Part shown: positions 1 to 10,072 of the stretch, in pieces
Layout: every line of letters starts with the position of its first letter
How positions within the stretch are numbered: position 1 is the stretch's first letter
The notes under the pieces: generated by a model
What the model was told of the DNA's origin: nothing
The model's database searches: none
Seen by the model: only the letters and a program-made list of their open reading frames with translations
Made by a program: the position numbers and the translations under genes
Assembly: GCF_001468065.1 (NCBI RefSeq)
Contig: NZ_LNYZ01000008.1
Span: 1-64,000, forward strand
From: Legionella steigerwaltii
GTDB taxonomy: Bacteria > Pseudomonadota > Gammaproteobacteria > Legionellales > Legionellaceae
Direction of reading: 5' to 3'
DNA: 64,000 bases

Positions 1-73
1 AACTCAGAAGTGAAACGAACCCGCGCCAATGATAGTGTGAGGTTTCCTCATGTGAAAGTAGGTCATCGCCAGG
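1..73 (+). rRNA. rrf: 5S ribosomal RNA, 3' part
   Basis: The first 73 bases read as the 3' half of a bacterial 5S rRNA, including the GAAGTGAAAC segment and the closing GTAGGTCATCGCCAGG end. The 5' half lies before the window, so this is a partial gene and the end of an rRNA operon. A strong terminator follows at once, consistent with the last gene of an rrn transcript. Confidence 0.92.
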
Positions 74-86
74 GTTTTATTATTTT

Positions 87-116
87 AAAGCGGCATTTCC
101 ATGCCGCTTTTTTTTT
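87..116 (+). terminator. Rho-independent terminator of the rRNA operon
   Basis: A perfect 10-bp stem (AAAGCGGCAT with ATGCCGCTTT), a four-base loop and a run of T follow the 5S rRNA by about 13 bases. A weaker AT-rich hairpin (AATGGTT/AACCATT, 144-165) lies further down and may be a backup. Confidence 0.9.
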
Positions 117-322
117 CTTCGAATATTTGTTCCGATATCAGAAAATGGTTGGTTTAATAACCATTAAGTGTTTTTTCCAATGTAATTGGAATTAATATAA
201 ATTTATAACTTTTTGTTTATATTTTATCTTTATTGTTCACGTTTTTTTTGTCATAGGCTCATAAAATTGATTTTTATATAACTTTAGTTTAAGTTAATTT
301 TATTTAGGATAGGTTGTAGTTT

Positions 323-2230
323 ATGTTAGTCCAACGAATTTTGGATTTTATCAAAACGCTTGAAAAGGAAGGCACACCGATTCCGTGTGATAAAATGCTG
401 TCTGAATGTCTTTCAGAGCGATTTTCTAAAAAGCCATCCAGCGCGGAATTAACGGCCGATGATATTCATTTTCTTCTTTCGTGTTATAAAAGTCGCTGGG
501 AATCTATAGTCGATAAAGAGGATGATTATACTCGTAATCCATCACCCTCAAATCTTCTGTGGATAAATTTAGCCAGTGAGCTTACTCCGATAACAGGGAT
601 AAATTATTTAAAAATATTAATTCCAACTTTGGTAAATGAAAAAGATTTAAATGATTTTTCATCACTTAATGAAACGGTTAATCTTTTTAATTTTTATCTA
701 GGCCACGGTGGAAAGACTTTATATCGAAAATGGAGTTTTTGTAAGCACTTAGAGAATTGGAAATTTACTTTATCGACTTATAGGGCCGATAAAAAATTAA
801 GTGTTGTAACAATAGATGAATTAGCGCGTCTAAAGTTATGTAAAGAGACTGCACGCGAAGTAAGTGTTGATGATGAGTATTTCAAAAACTTTTGGGATCT
901 TATGCGTAAAAAAGTTTTTGTTAACTTAAGAGCTCAAGGACGTATGCCTATAGCCTTGCTACCCCATTTGCTCGAGTTAATTGAACGCTACTATTATTTG
1001 CGATCGAAAAATTCAGATTTTTCTATTTTTAAAAACGACATAAGGAATTTTTTTAATCGCTTATATGGTTATGAATTGGCGGATGTAAATTTTTTGTATG
1101 GGACGAAAATAGAATATAAAAAGGATGAGCAATACTTACTTGATCTATTTATCAATCTTCATACTGCAAATGATTATTCAGAAATAGATTATGAAATTCA
1201 AACGTTAGGCAAATGTTTATTTGAAATTAATCCTGATTTAAAAGCCAAAAGTAAAGAGTTAGCCCCTGTCTATCAAAGGGTATCTGTAAAAATTGAACCC
1301 TCAGAGCCTCAATTTGTTCAAACAGATGCTTTTGTGAATTGTTGTAAATTGCTTGTTTCATTACTTACTACACAATTTGAATTTTCATTTTTCTTTACTC
1401 GTCAAACCCCTAGTTTATGGGATAAAAAAAATGCTGTATTTCCTGAAGCGTATGGAATTTTTGTTATTTTGTTGCCATTAATCGCAGCGAATAAGCCTAA
1501 AGCTTTAGAAGCTGCTTATGCAGATATTATTAAAGATATTGTCATTCCGGCAAGAAAAGATAATAGTTGGTGTACATGGCTGACGCGTTTTAAATCAACG
1601 AACAGGTGGTTGGAGCTTGCTCAGAATTGTAAGTTAGATGAACTTGGTGTTTATTGGTTTGAGCCTGAATTATTATTTAATGCATTACTCCTTTTTAATA
1701 CAAATAATCAGTCTATAAAAACACATATTAATCACTTTTTAGATGATATAATTCAAACTTATGCTCAAAATCAAAATGATCTGATGAAGCAATTTCGGGT
1801 TAATATTTTGTTTACTGAGTTTTTAGATGAGTTAAGTGAGAGCCAGCGCACCAATTTGTTACGATTAATTAAGTTATGTGATCCGCAAATAGCAAAAGCT
1901 AAGTTTCTCCTTAATTGCACCAAACATATCAATGCGCATGTGGCAAAATTATCCCAACGTACAGAAGCATCATCGGTACATTTTTTCCCGCAAGTGAGCA
2001 AATTAGAAGTTACACGATTATTTAATTTGACAGAAGAAATAAAAGATGTAGAAACAATGATGTTTGAGTATAAAACTCAATTGTCTAAATTTAATATTCT
2101 ACCTGTGATAGGCGAGCGGATAAGCAACTACTTATTGAAAATAAGCCAACCTATTTTGAGCGTGGCACAAAAAGAAAATGCTAAAGATTGTGAGGCACCT
2201 ATACTCGATTATATTGGTCAATATAACTAG
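323..2230 (+). CDS. Large orphan protein of unknown function (635 aa)
   Basis: I do not recognise this protein. It is a 635-residue, mostly helical-looking soluble protein with many Phe, Leu, Lys and Asn residues, no signal peptide and no clear membrane helix. The ATG at 323 follows an AGGATAGG Shine-Dalgarno-like stretch. The gene stands alone between the rRNA operon terminator and convergent rsgA, is strongly AT-rich, and has no nearby partner. No catalytic motif stands out. A long orphan of this kind in a Dot/Icm-bearing genome could be a secreted effector, but nothing such as an ankyrin repeat or PmrA-like box supports that here. Confidence 0.75.
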   Translation: MLVQRILDFIKTLEKEGTPIPCDKMLSECLSERFSKKPSSAELTADDIHFLLSCYKSRWESIVDKEDDYTRNPSPSNLLWINLASELTPITGINYLKILIPTLVNEKDLNDFSSLNETVNLFNFYLGHGGKTLYRKWSFCKHLENWKFTLSTYRADKKLSVVTIDELARLKLCKETAREVSVDDEYFKNFWDLMRKKVFVNLRAQGRMPIALLPHLLELIERYYYLRSKNSDFSIFKNDIRNFFNRLYGYELADVNFLYGTKIEYKKDEQYLLDLFINLHTANDYSEIDYEIQTLGKCLFEINPDLKAKSKELAPVYQRVSVKIEPSEPQFVQTDAFVNCCKLLVSLLTTQFEFSFFFTRQTPSLWDKKNAVFPEAYGIFVILLPLIAANKPKALEAAYADIIKDIVIPARKDNSWCTWLTRFKSTNRWLELAQNCKLDELGVYWFEPELLFNALLLFNTNNQSIKTHINHFLDDIIQTYAQNQNDLMKQFRVNILFTEFLDELSESQRTNLLRLIKLCDPQIAKAKFLLNCTKHINAHVAKLSQRTEASSVHFFPQVSKLEVTRLFNLTEEIKDVETMMFEYKTQLSKFNILPVIGERISNYLLKISQPILSVAQKENAKDCEAPILDYIGQYN

Positions 2231-2402
2231 AACGGTTTATATTTCTACTATCTTGACCAAAACTGTCTTGATTTTCTGTGTTCGAAGCTCAAATAGCTCT
2301 ATGCATGCTACGTTTGACTCTAGTAAATCAGGATATTTGCTCAAACTAGTGAAATGCCAATAGGACCTAAATCATTCTCATTATTTAATTACAAAATAAA
2401 CT

Positions 2403-3368
2403 TTATTTTGTGTATTGTGCGCAAAGTTTAATGAAATTTTCATATCGTTTTTCTGAAATTAAACCCTCATCCTTTGCTTTAATAATGGCACAGTGTTGGG
2501 TGTCTTTATGTGTGCAATTACGAAATTTACACTGTGACAAATAAGGCCTAAATTCAGGATAGCCGCGAGAGATTTCTCTAGCATCGATATGCCATAAGCT
2601 AAACTCTCTTACTCCAGGAGAATCAATTAGTGCCCCACCGCTAGGCAAATGGTAATAACGTGAATTGCTGGTAGTGTGTTTACCTAATTCTGATATTTCA
2701 GATAACTCATTTATAGAAATGTTTTGTTCGTGAGGCAAAATATTGGAAATAAGCGACGATTTGCCCACCCCAGACTGTCCTACAAAGACACTAATTTGGT
2801 GATTTAATATGTGTTTAAGTTGTTGCAAGCCATCAGGCATGTTTTTATTCGTTTGCAGAATAGGATAATGAAGATTCCCATAATCCAGGAGCAACTGTTC
2901 TTTAAGCGCCTCACAAGGCAAATCAGTTTTATTTAATAAAATTACAGCATGCAAGTGTAATGTTTCTGCCATAACTAAGTAGCTATCAAGTAGCGGCCAA
3001 GAGATTTCAGGTTTGGGTGCAATTACAATAATAAGTTGCGTAATATTAGCAGCAACAGGCTTTACCGTACCTGAGCTAGTTGGTTTTGCTAAAACACTGC
3101 TTCTAGGGTAAAGACTGACAACTACACCTTGATTCATTCCCTCTGTTTGCCAAATTACCCGATCGCCAGCAACCAATGTTTCCAGATTCGGTCTAATAGA
3201 ACACCGTATATGCTTACCCTCATGGTCTTCGATTTCAACATGCCTGCTAAATCGAGTAATAACTAAACCATCCGCCAGATCATCATGATTTTGTTTATTT
3301 TCATGATAGTTTTGTTGGATTTTTTCAATACGGGCAGATTGTTGCTTACTAATACGTCTTTTACTCAT
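2403..3368 (-). CDS. rsgA: Small ribosomal subunit biogenesis GTPase RsgA
   Basis: RsgA is a circularly permuted GTPase that helps late maturation of the 30S subunit in the cytoplasm. The order of motifs shows the permutation: NKTD (G4) at residues 146-149 comes before the P-loop GQSGVGKS at 197-204 and DSPG (G3) at 249-252. An N-terminal OB-fold-like region precedes the GTPase domain. The C-terminal zinc site is visible as Cys280, Cys285, His287 and Cys293. At 321 residues it has the usual length. It is divergent from cca, with 98 bases between the starts. Confidence 0.95.
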   Translation of the reverse strand: MSKRRISKQQSARIEKIQQNYHENKQNHDDLADGLVITRFSRHVEIEDHEGKHIRCSIRPNLETLVAGDRVIWQTEGMNQGVVVSLYPRSSVLAKPTSSGTVKPVAANITQLIIVIAPKPEISWPLLDSYLVMAETLHLHAVILLNKTDLPCEALKEQLLLDYGNLHYPILQTNKNMPDGLQQLKHILNHQISVFVGQSGVGKSSLISNILPHEQNISINELSEISELGKHTTSNSRYYHLPSGGALIDSPGVREFSLWHIDAREISRGYPEFRPYLSQCKFRNCTHKDTQHCAIIKAKDEGLISEKRYENFIKLCAQYTK

Positions 3369-3466
3369 AGTTCAGATCTATAATATAATCATTAAAAATA
3401 TTCTTTAGCGTGTTGAAAGCAAATCAAGGCTAAATAACCATACAGTATGAAGGTAAATTAAATTTA

Positions 3467-4699
3467 ATGAAAGTCTACTTGGTTGGTGGTGCTGTTCGTG
3501 ATCAATTATTGAATCTACCAGTAAAAGAACGTGACTGGGTTGTTGTTGGCTCTAGCCCTGATGATTTATTAGCAAAAGGATTCAGGCAGGTTGGGCGTGA
3601 TTTCCCTGTGTTTTTGCACCCAGAGACTGGTGAAGAATATGCTTTGGCACGAACTGAAAGAAAATCTGCTCCAGGATATTATGGTTTTTCTTGCAATTTT
3701 AGTAACACTGTAACTTTAGAGGATGATTTAGCACGTCGAGATTTAACAATTAATGCAATAGCTATGGATGAGCAGGGGCATCTTATTGATCCTTATCAGG
3801 GTAGAAGTGATTTAGAAGCAAAGTTGCTTCGTCACGTATCTCCAGCTTTTGTAGAAGATCCCGTACGTGTATTACGTGTTGCTCGTTTTGCAGCGCGTTT
3901 TCATCATTTAGGTTTTAAGTTAGCGGATGAAACACGTTCATTAATGTATACTATGGTTCAGCAGGGTGAGTTGGCTCATCTGGTCGCTGAACGAGTCTGG
4001 CAAGAATGGCAACAAAGCCTGGAGGAGAAAAATCCAGAGCAATTTATTGTTACCTTACGTTCTTGTGATGCATTACGAGTAATTTTGCCGGAGATTGATG
4101 CATTATTTGGTGTTCCGAATCCGTATCGATATCATCATGAAGTAGATAGTGGTGTTCATACTTTGATGGTCTTACGTGCAGCAGTGGGTTTAACTGCAGA
4201 TCCGATTATACGTTTTGCCGCAACGGTTCATGATTTGGGTAAGGCCTTATCTCCTATGCACAATTGGCCAAGCCATCATGGTCATGAAGAGCGTGGTGTT
4301 GCCATTATTGAAGCTTTATGCTCTCGTTTACGTATCCCTAATGATTATCGAGCCCTTGCCGTGATAACTTCACGATTTCATTTGAATATTCATCGCTTAT
4401 TTGAGTTACAAGCAAGTACTATTGTCAAGCTTTTAGAAAAGAGTGATGCATTTCGTCGTCCCAATCTCTTCTATAATATGTTAGTTGCTTGCCAATCCGA
4501 TGCAGAAGGTTGCGGTCGAGATATTGAGTACCGACAAAGCGAATTATGGAGTCATTTGCTTGCTGAATGTGCTAAAGTGAATAGCCGAGCGCTTGTTACT
4601 GAAGGTTATAAGGGTGAAGCAATTAAACATGCGTTACATCAAAGACGCGTGGCATGTGTTGAACTGATATTAAATTCTTGGAAGGCAAATGAAAAATAA
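3467..4699 (+). CDS. cca: CCA-adding tRNA nucleotidyltransferase with HD domain
   Basis: This enzyme adds or repairs the 3' CCA of tRNAs without a template. The class II nucleotidyltransferase signature GGAVRDQLL is at residues 7-15 and [12 protein letters not shown] follows at about residue 105. A C-terminal HD phosphohydrolase domain is shown by [10 protein letters not shown] near residue 255. At 410 residues it matches the multifunctional enterobacterial type. It is the first gene of a tight cluster: its end overlaps the start of orn by 11 bases. Confidence 0.95.
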   Translation: MKVYLVGGAVRDQLLNLPVKERDWVVVGSSPDDLLAKGFRQVGRDFPVFLHPETGEEYALARTERKSAPGYYGFSCNFSNTVTLEDDLARRDLTINAIAMDEQGHLIDPYQGRSDLEAKLLRHVSPAFVEDPVRVLRVARFAARFHHLGFKLADETRSLMYTMVQQGELAHLVAERVWQEWQQSLEEKNPEQFIVTLRSCDALRVILPEIDALFGVPNPYRYHHEVDSGVHTLMVLRAAVGLTADPIIRFAATVHDLGKALSPMHNWPSHHGHEERGVAIIEALCSRLRIPNDYRALAVITSRFHLNIHRLFELQASTIVKLLEKSDAFRRPNLFYNMLVACQSDAEGCGRDIEYRQSELWSHLLAECAKVNSRALVTEGYKGEAIKHALHQRRVACVELILNSWKANEK

Positions 4700-5246
4700 T
4701 CAAAATTTAATTTGGATAGATTTGGAAATGACAGGGCTTGAACCTGAAAAAGACAGAATAATCGAGCTTGCTACCGTCGTGACGGATCCTCATTTAAATG
4801 TAATTGCCGAAGGGCCAGTTTTTGCTATTTCTCAACCTAAAACCTTACTGGATGGTATGGATTCTTGGAATACCAAACAACATGGCCAATCTGGTTTAGT
4901 CAAACGAGTTTTAGAAAGTCAAATTAGTGAGACACAAGCAGAGCAAGAAACCATCGATTTTTTAAAGCAGTACTTGGATAAAGGTAAATCACCAATGTGT
5001 GGAAATAGCGTGTGCCAGGATAGGCGTTTTTTGTATAAATACATGCCGGAGCTTGCGGCTTTTTTTCATTACCGAAATTTGGATGTGAGCACACTGAAAG
5101 AGCTAGCTATTCGTTGGAGGCCAGAGTTGTTGAATGGAGTAGTAAAAGAATCCAAACACCTTGCATTAGACGATATTAAAGATTCCATTGCAGAATTGGT
5201 ATATTATCGTCACCATTTTATAAATATGTCGGATGTAACAAAATGA
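4689..5246 (+). CDS. orn: Oligoribonuclease
   Basis: Orn is a DEDDh 3'-5' exoribonuclease that degrades 2-5 nt RNAs and pGpG to mononucleotides. The first acidic motif [14 protein letters not shown] sits at residues 9-22. The later motifs [12 protein letters not shown] and [11 protein letters not shown] carry the remaining acidic and histidine ligands. The 185-residue length is typical. The gene overlaps cca upstream and shares an ATGA overlap with queH downstream, so the three are probably translated from one message. Confidence 0.95.
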   Translation: MKNNQNLIWIDLEMTGLEPEKDRIIELATVVTDPHLNVIAEGPVFAISQPKTLLDGMDSWNTKQHGQSGLVKRVLESQISETQAEQETIDFLKQYLDKGKSPMCGNSVCQDRRFLYKYMPELAAFFHYRNLDVSTLKELAIRWRPELLNGVVKESKHLALDDIKDSIAELVYYRHHFINMSDVTK

Positions 5247-5908
5247 TAGAAAGAGAGCAGTTGGAATTACCTAACGGTGCAGATAAGTTATTACTGCATT
5301 CATGTTGCGCACCCTGCTCGGGTGAAGTTATGGAAGCGCTTATCAGTTCAGAGATTAATTTTACTATCTTTTTTTACAATCCGAACATTCATCCTGTTCA
5401 AGAGTATGAAATCAGAAAAAACGAAAACATTAGTTTTGCTGAAAAACACAATATTCCTTTCATTGATGCGGATTATGATAAAGATAATTGGTTTACTCGA
5501 GCCAAAGGTTTGGAATGGGAGCCAGAGCGTGGTAAACGTTGCACTATGTGTTTTGATATGCGTTTCGAACGAACCGCTTTATATGCTTATGAACATGGTT
5601 TTCCGGTGATCAGCAGTTCTTTGGGGATTTCACGTTGGAAAGATATGAATCAAATTAATGATTGTGGAATTCGTGCTGCAAATAAATATCCTAACGTTGA
5701 ATACTGGACCTATAATTGGCGTAAAAATGGTGGATCAGAACGTATGTATGAAATTGCCAAACGTGAGGGGTTTTATAAGCAAGAATATTGTGGTTGTGTT
5801 TATTCTTTACGCGATACAAATGCTTGGCGTAAACAAAAGGAACGTAATCGGATTAAAATCGGTATTAATTATTATTCTGAAGAACAAAAAGACGAAGGAG
5901 TGTTATGA
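5243..5908 (+). CDS. queH: Epoxyqueuosine reductase QueH
   Basis: QueH (the former DUF208) is the non-orthologous alternative to QueG and carries out the last step of queuosine synthesis on tRNA, reducing epoxyqueuosine to queuosine. The conserved cysteine ligands are visible: CCAPC near residue 21, RCTMCFDMR near 100 and EYCGC near 192. These fit the iron-sulfur and metal sites described for the family. The gene starts inside the orn stop (ATGA) and ends in an ATGA overlap with the zinc exporter. The pathway's transglycosylase, tgt, is also in this window at 15410. Confidence 0.92.
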   Translation: MIEREQLELPNGADKLLLHSCCAPCSGEVMEALISSEINFTIFFYNPNIHPVQEYEIRKNENISFAEKHNIPFIDADYDKDNWFTRAKGLEWEPERGKRCTMCFDMRFERTALYAYEHGFPVISSSLGISRWKDMNQINDCGIRAANKYPNVEYWTYNWRKNGGSERMYEIAKREGFYKQEYCGCVYSLRDTNAWRKQKERNRIKIGINYYSEEQKDEGVL

Positions 5909-6834
5909 GTACGCACTCTCATGATGGTTCACATCATCACCATCACGGACCAAATGTTGCAGCGACTTATGGGAAAGCATTTATCATTTCGATAATTGCT
6001 AATGGTCTTTTTGTGGTTTTACAGATTGTTTTTTCCTATTTATCTAATTCGACCAGTTTATTGGCAGATGCTTTTCACAACTTAGGTGATGTTTTGGGTT
6101 TGGTTTTAGCATGGATTGCTACAGTACTGATGAAACGCGCACCTACGATGAAGGCAACCTATGGTTTAAAAAAAATATCCATCCTCTCTGCTTTGGCGAA
6201 TGGGATTTTATTAGTTTTTACATGCGGAATTATTGCTACAGATGCCGTATATAAATTATTTTCGCCATCAGAAGTACAAGCAGTATCTGTAATGATAGTT
6301 GCAGGTGTGGGAATAATAATTAATTTTGCTACGGCATTATTGTTTGCTCGTGGCTCTGATGATTTGAATATTCGAGGGGCCTATTTACATCTCTTCTATG
6401 ATGCTTTGGTTTCTGTTGGTGTGGTTTTATCTGCTGCATTATTGTATTGGACTGGCTGGCTCTGGATAGACCCAGTAGTGGGTTTGTTAATTGCATTAGT
6501 TATACTCAAAGGAACTTGGTCTTTATTTTCTGGAAGTTTCAGACTCATCATAGATGGGGTACCAGAAAATATTTCCTGGACTGCGGTTAGCGATTTTTTA
6601 CTTGGTAAACCTGGGGTAAAAGGGTTCCATGATTTACATATTTGGGCGCTAAGCACTCAAGAAAATGCTATGTCAGTACATTTATATATGCCTGATGAAG
6701 AACTTTCTGATGCATTAAGAGCAGAATGGGTTGAACAATTACGCCATGAATTTAACATTCAACATGTGACCATTCAGGTAGAAAGGACCGAAATAAATTG
6801 TAATGATGCATGTCATCATCCAAAGTTTTTATAG
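5905..6834 (+). CDS. Cation diffusion facilitator (ZitB/CzcD-like zinc exporter)
   Basis: A CDF-family inner-membrane antiporter that exports Zn2+ or related divalent cations. The N-terminus is His-rich ([13 protein letters not shown], residues 4-16), a usual cytosolic metal-capture segment. About six membrane helices follow, with the HNLGD motif in TM2 and HLFYD in TM5, the family's metal site. A cytoplasmic C-terminal domain contains HDLHIWAL. The 309-residue length is normal. Its start overlaps queH by four bases. The exact metal cannot be read from sequence. Confidence 0.9.
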   Translation: MSTHSHDGSHHHHHGPNVAATYGKAFIISIIANGLFVVLQIVFSYLSNSTSLLADAFHNLGDVLGLVLAWIATVLMKRAPTMKATYGLKKISILSALANGILLVFTCGIIATDAVYKLFSPSEVQAVSVMIVAGVGIIINFATALLFARGSDDLNIRGAYLHLFYDALVSVGVVLSAALLYWTGWLWIDPVVGLLIALVILKGTWSLFSGSFRLIIDGVPENISWTAVSDFLLGKPGVKGFHDLHIWALSTQENAMSVHLYMPDEELSDALRAEWVEQLRHEFNIQHVTIQVERTEINCNDACHHPKFL

Positions 6835-6846
6835 ATAAAAATTTAT

Positions 6847-6951
6847 CGTCATCCTGGGCGTTTACGGCGAAGGATCTCCTGATTTGAGCAATCTATTTAT
6901 CATAGTGCTCGTACCAGATGTTGGAGACCCCTAATGGCGTTCGGGATGACG
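6847..6951. repeat. Intergenic palindromic repeat (CGTCATCC...GGATGACG type)
   Basis: An imperfect inverted repeat lies between the convergent zinc exporter and hemY genes. It opens with CGTCATCCTGGGCG and closes with CGTTCGGGATGACG, with inner arms GGATCTCC and GGAGACCC. It resembles a widespread class of short intergenic palindromes; no ORF is inside. It could also end transcription from either side as a large hairpin. Confidence 0.7.
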
Positions 6952-6983
6952 TATTAGGAAGATCCATAGCATTCCTAAGTTAA

Positions 6984-8180
6984 TTAATTGCCTTCAGTTA
7001 AAGTTTCTTTTGTAATTAACTCTAAACCCTGCTTATAGCTTTTACAAGCAAGTTCTTCCTCACCAAGCTTTTCATGCAATTGCCCCTGAGTTTTGTACGC
7101 TAAAGCAGTAGGCTCAACCTCATTTGATTTTTCAAGATAATATTTAGCTTTGCCCCACAATTTACGTTTCATACAGATTTGCCCTAAGCATAAATAAAGC
7201 GCTGCTGAATGAGAGTTTTTCTTTAATAATCCCTCGGCAAAAGTAAGTTGTTTTTCATCTGCAGGTAATAAGCTATAAAGCCTAATCAATTGGGGACTAA
7301 GTTCTTTGCGCAACGAACGTCGCAATAAATCATTAGCGGTAGTGTAGTCTGCTTTCTTTAATAAGAAGCGGGTATATTCGGCAATAATATTAGGTTCATC
7401 AACTAAAGTTTTAGGTAGCGAATAAAAAAAAGTATTTACAGCCTCCGGTTGATTTTGCTTTACAAGATCAATAAGCCTTTGTAAATAAGCATTGTGTTGC
7501 AATAATGCGAATTCCTGTGGGTTAACAACCTGGTATTTTTTTAAGTCAGGCAAAATTGTAATGAGTTGTGGCCAGTCTTTTACTTCTTGATAAAGTTGCA
7601 TGATGAGTTTTAAGACATAAGGATGACGTGGTGCTATATCATGTAAATGTTTTAACGTTGCCAGGGCCTGTTCCCATTGATGATTTGCGAGTTGCAATTC
7701 TGCTTGCGTCAATTCAACAGCAATTTTAGCTTCAGGCATTGATTGCTGGGCTTCACGCAAATAATCATCACGTAATTGGTTGTCTCCCATTTTTTGAGCT
7801 GCTCGGGCTGCTGTTAAATAATTAAGTAATGGTGTATCCGTGTTGGGTAAGGCTTTAATCAAATGATTTTTGGCCTTTAACCAATGTCCTTCGCTGTATT
7901 CAATGAATCCTTTACGAGTTATTGCTTGAGCTTTTTGGGCCTGTCGCTTGGAATGCCATTGAGTTAATGCGCCTGGAGTACGAGAGATGTTCAGGAATAA
8001 ACGCAGAATAAAATACAAAATAATGAACAAAATAATAAGACTAAAGACAGCTACCCAAACCGTAGTTTCAATAGTCCAATAGTTGATCGCAATGAGTACA
8101 TAACCTGGATCTTTATTAAGTTGAATTCCTAAAGCTACAGCGCCCAGTAAAATCAAAAAAGCAAAGAGAAGACGAAGCAT
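6984..8180 (-). CDS. hemY: HemY-family heme biosynthesis-associated TPR protein
   Basis: HemY is an inner-membrane protein with a cytoplasmic TPR region, encoded after hemC-hemD-hemX in many gammaproteobacteria; its precise role in heme synthesis is unsettled. Two membrane helices span about residues 1-65, followed by TPR-like helices to residue 398. The start codon shares one base with the hemX stop (TAATG), so the two are probably translationally coupled. This is not the unrelated Bacillus protoporphyrinogen oxidase also called HemY. Confidence 0.9.
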   Translation of the reverse strand: MLRLLFAFLILLGAVALGIQLNKDPGYVLIAINYWTIETTVWVAVFSLIILFIILYFILRLFLNISRTPGALTQWHSKRQAQKAQAITRKGFIEYSEGHWLKAKNHLIKALPNTDTPLLNYLTAARAAQKMGDNQLRDDYLREAQQSMPEAKIAVELTQAELQLANHQWEQALATLKHLHDIAPRHPYVLKLIMQLYQEVKDWPQLITILPDLKKYQVVNPQEFALLQHNAYLQRLIDLVKQNQPEAVNTFFYSLPKTLVDEPNIIAEYTRFLLKKADYTTANDLLRRSLRKELSPQLIRLYSLLPADEKQLTFAEGLLKKNSHSAALYLCLGQICMKRKLWGKAKYYLEKSNEVEPTALAYKTQGQLHEKLGEEELACKSYKQGLELITKETLTEGN

Positions 8181-9310
8181 TATTGATTTCCTCCTTGTTC
8201 GCTGTTTTCGCTATTTAAGGATTGATTCACTGGAGTCTTCTTTGCATCAATCAACTCATTGAGCATCGGGAGAGCCGAACCCAGTGTCGGTCTTTTTTGA
8301 GTTACATTCATCTGCTGTAATTCAGTTAGTTTTTTGATTAAAGCAGCCGTACTTGGCGTATTTTGATTAAAATTCATTTTAAGATTATTAATCGCTTGTT
8401 TCAGAACCAATTGATAAACAAAGGGCTCGTTATTTAGAACTGCCCATTGTGCTTCTTGGAGATTCAGATGGAGTTTTTCTTTGAGCAGGGCTTCAAATAA
8501 AGGGGACATGAGCGGTTTAATTTCCTGATCATGTCGGCGAATCACCACAAGTTTTTCCAGTACATTCATACTGCTTTGTAAACGTGAGCGCCAAGAAGAA
8601 TTATTGGGTGTAGTCGTTACATTTTCTGTTGCAGGAGTGTTCCCACTTATAGGTAGCGGTATGCTCAAATCATTAACACTGTTTTGAGCAGCATCCAATT
8701 GGCTTAACAAACCGGCAATATCTACAGAGGGCAAGGCTTGCATTTGTGCTATATCCTTGGCTATTGCCTGTCGTATATTCAAAATTTTGGGGTCGTTTAA
8801 CTGTTTTAAGAGCTGATCAGTTTGCTCCAGCAATGCTATGGTCGAATCAACACCATTACTCCAATGTGCATTGATTTGAGCTAATTCAAGATAGTAGCGC
8901 GCCTTTAGAAGAAGCCAATCCTGATTTTGATAGAACCTTTGGTTCATTGCATTTTGTAATTGCTTGTTCAGGTGATCAAATTTAGTTTGTAATTGTGTTT
9001 GTATTTCTTCGGCATTATTTGTTTTTGCACTAATTTGTTCTTGAGTTTGTTCTTGTTTTTGCTCGAGTTGTTGTAGTTGTGTGGAGAAATTATCTCGTGC
9101 TTGGTTTAATTGAGCGTGCAATTGTTTATTTAAGGAAAGAGTATGGGCTGCAACGCCTAAGGCGCCTAAGGACACAATAAAAGCGAATGCAGGGATTAGG
9201 TATTTACCTTGAGAAACAGTAGGATTGCTTTTGGGTTTTGCTTTTTCAACTTGCATAGTATGAGGTATTTTTTTTGTTTTTTGTGCTTGTTCTTCGTTAC
9301 CGTTTACCAT
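8180..9310 (-). CDS. hemX: HemX family protein (uroporphyrinogen operon)
   Basis: HemX of gammaproteobacteria is a membrane-anchored protein of unknown precise activity in the hemCDXY operon. A single membrane segment (about residues 40-60, YLIPAFAFIVSLGALGVA) is followed by a Gln-rich coiled coil (about 62-125) and a helical domain. The N-terminal tail is Lys-rich and cytosolic. Three bases separate its start from the hemD stop and its own stop touches hemY, so it belongs to one operon. In other bacteria the name HemX also covers unrelated proteins. Confidence 0.88.
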   Translation of the reverse strand: MVNGNEEQAQKTKKIPHTMQVEKAKPKSNPTVSQGKYLIPAFAFIVSLGALGVAAHTLSLNKQLHAQLNQARDNFSTQLQQLEQKQEQTQEQISAKTNNAEEIQTQLQTKFDHLNKQLQNAMNQRFYQNQDWLLLKARYYLELAQINAHWSNGVDSTIALLEQTDQLLKQLNDPKILNIRQAIAKDIAQMQALPSVDIAGLLSQLDAAQNSVNDLSIPLPISGNTPATENVTTTPNNSSWRSRLQSSMNVLEKLVVIRRHDQEIKPLMSPLFEALLKEKLHLNLQEAQWAVLNNEPFVYQLVLKQAINNLKMNFNQNTPSTAALIKKLTELQQMNVTQKRPTLGSALPMLNELIDAKKTPVNQSLNSENSEQGGNQ

Positions 9311-9313
9311 AAG

Positions 9314-10072
9314 TTAATCCTTGTTTACGTAGTTAAACAATGTATTCATCACCCGACTAGGGTGGCATATCCTAATATTTCTTATGCCCAATGAAGAGGC
9401 TACTTGAGCAAGTCGCTTGCTAATCATTAGCCATTTTTTATTACGCAGCCAATCATGGGCTTCTTTGTCAAACAGTGTAAATAGGTTATGCAAAGACTGT
9501 TCACTTGTTAACAGTATAATGTCCACTAAATCATCGCGCCATATCGATTGAATAAATTGAGTGTTAATTTGAGGGATAACCCTTTTGTACACTTCGAGAA
9601 TAACCAGGTTAGCTCCTCTTTGTATCAACTGTTCCTCAATAAGTGGTCTGCCTCCTACTCCCTTAAATAGTAGCACGTTTTGTTTTTTTGGTTGTTGTAA
9701 TGTTTTTAAGGCCAATAAATGTTCGCTGTCAGGTATCTCAGGGATCGCACTCACTCGGATGCCGAACTTCTGGAGCGCTGCGGCACTGCCGTGGCCAATT
9801 GCAATGACTTGAATTGAAGAGGGCCATTCTATATGTTGCTGGTTTAATTGAGTAAAACAATAATGAACCGCATGAGCACTAATAAAAATAGCTTGGTTTA
9901 CTGTGCTTAAATCAGGTAATAAATTGACCCAACCAGTATTTGTCGCTTCGATTTCTAACGTTGGGAGTTCAATTACTTTTCCTTCTGCGTCACGAATGCT
10001 TTGGCTTAGCGGGCCCGCCTGACTTCGTGGGCGAGTATTTAGAATGCATAAGCCACGTAGTGAATTGTTCAT
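9314..10072 (-). CDS. hemD: Uroporphyrinogen-III synthase
   Basis: HemD cyclises hydroxymethylbilane, made by HemC, into uroporphyrinogen III. The N-terminus LCILNTRPRSQAGPLS is the typical start of the bilobal enzyme, and PKKQNVLLFKGVGGR marks the second half. I place the start at the ATG at 10072, which gives 252 residues and an ATGA overlap with the hemC stop. A start 57 bases upstream would add a Cys-rich tail read from inside hemC and is unlikely. Sequence identity within this family is generally low, so context carries part of the call. Confidence 0.9.
   Translation of the reverse strand: MNNSLRGLCILNTRPRSQAGPLSQSIRDAEGKVIELPTLEIEATNTGWVNLLPDLSTVNQAIFISAHAVHYCFTQLNQQHIEWPSSIQVIAIGHGSAAALQKFGIRVSAIPEIPDSEHLLALKTLQQPKKQNVLLFKGVGGRPLIEEQLIQRGANLVILEVYKRVIPQINTQFIQSIWRDDLVDIILLTSEQSLHNLFTLFDKEAHDWLRNKKWLMISKRLAQVASSLGIRNIRICHPSRVMNTLFNYVNKD

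Noticed and set aside
6984..8180. TPR protein as a possible effector
   Set aside because: Operon with hemC, hemD and hemX and two N-terminal membrane helices identify HemY.
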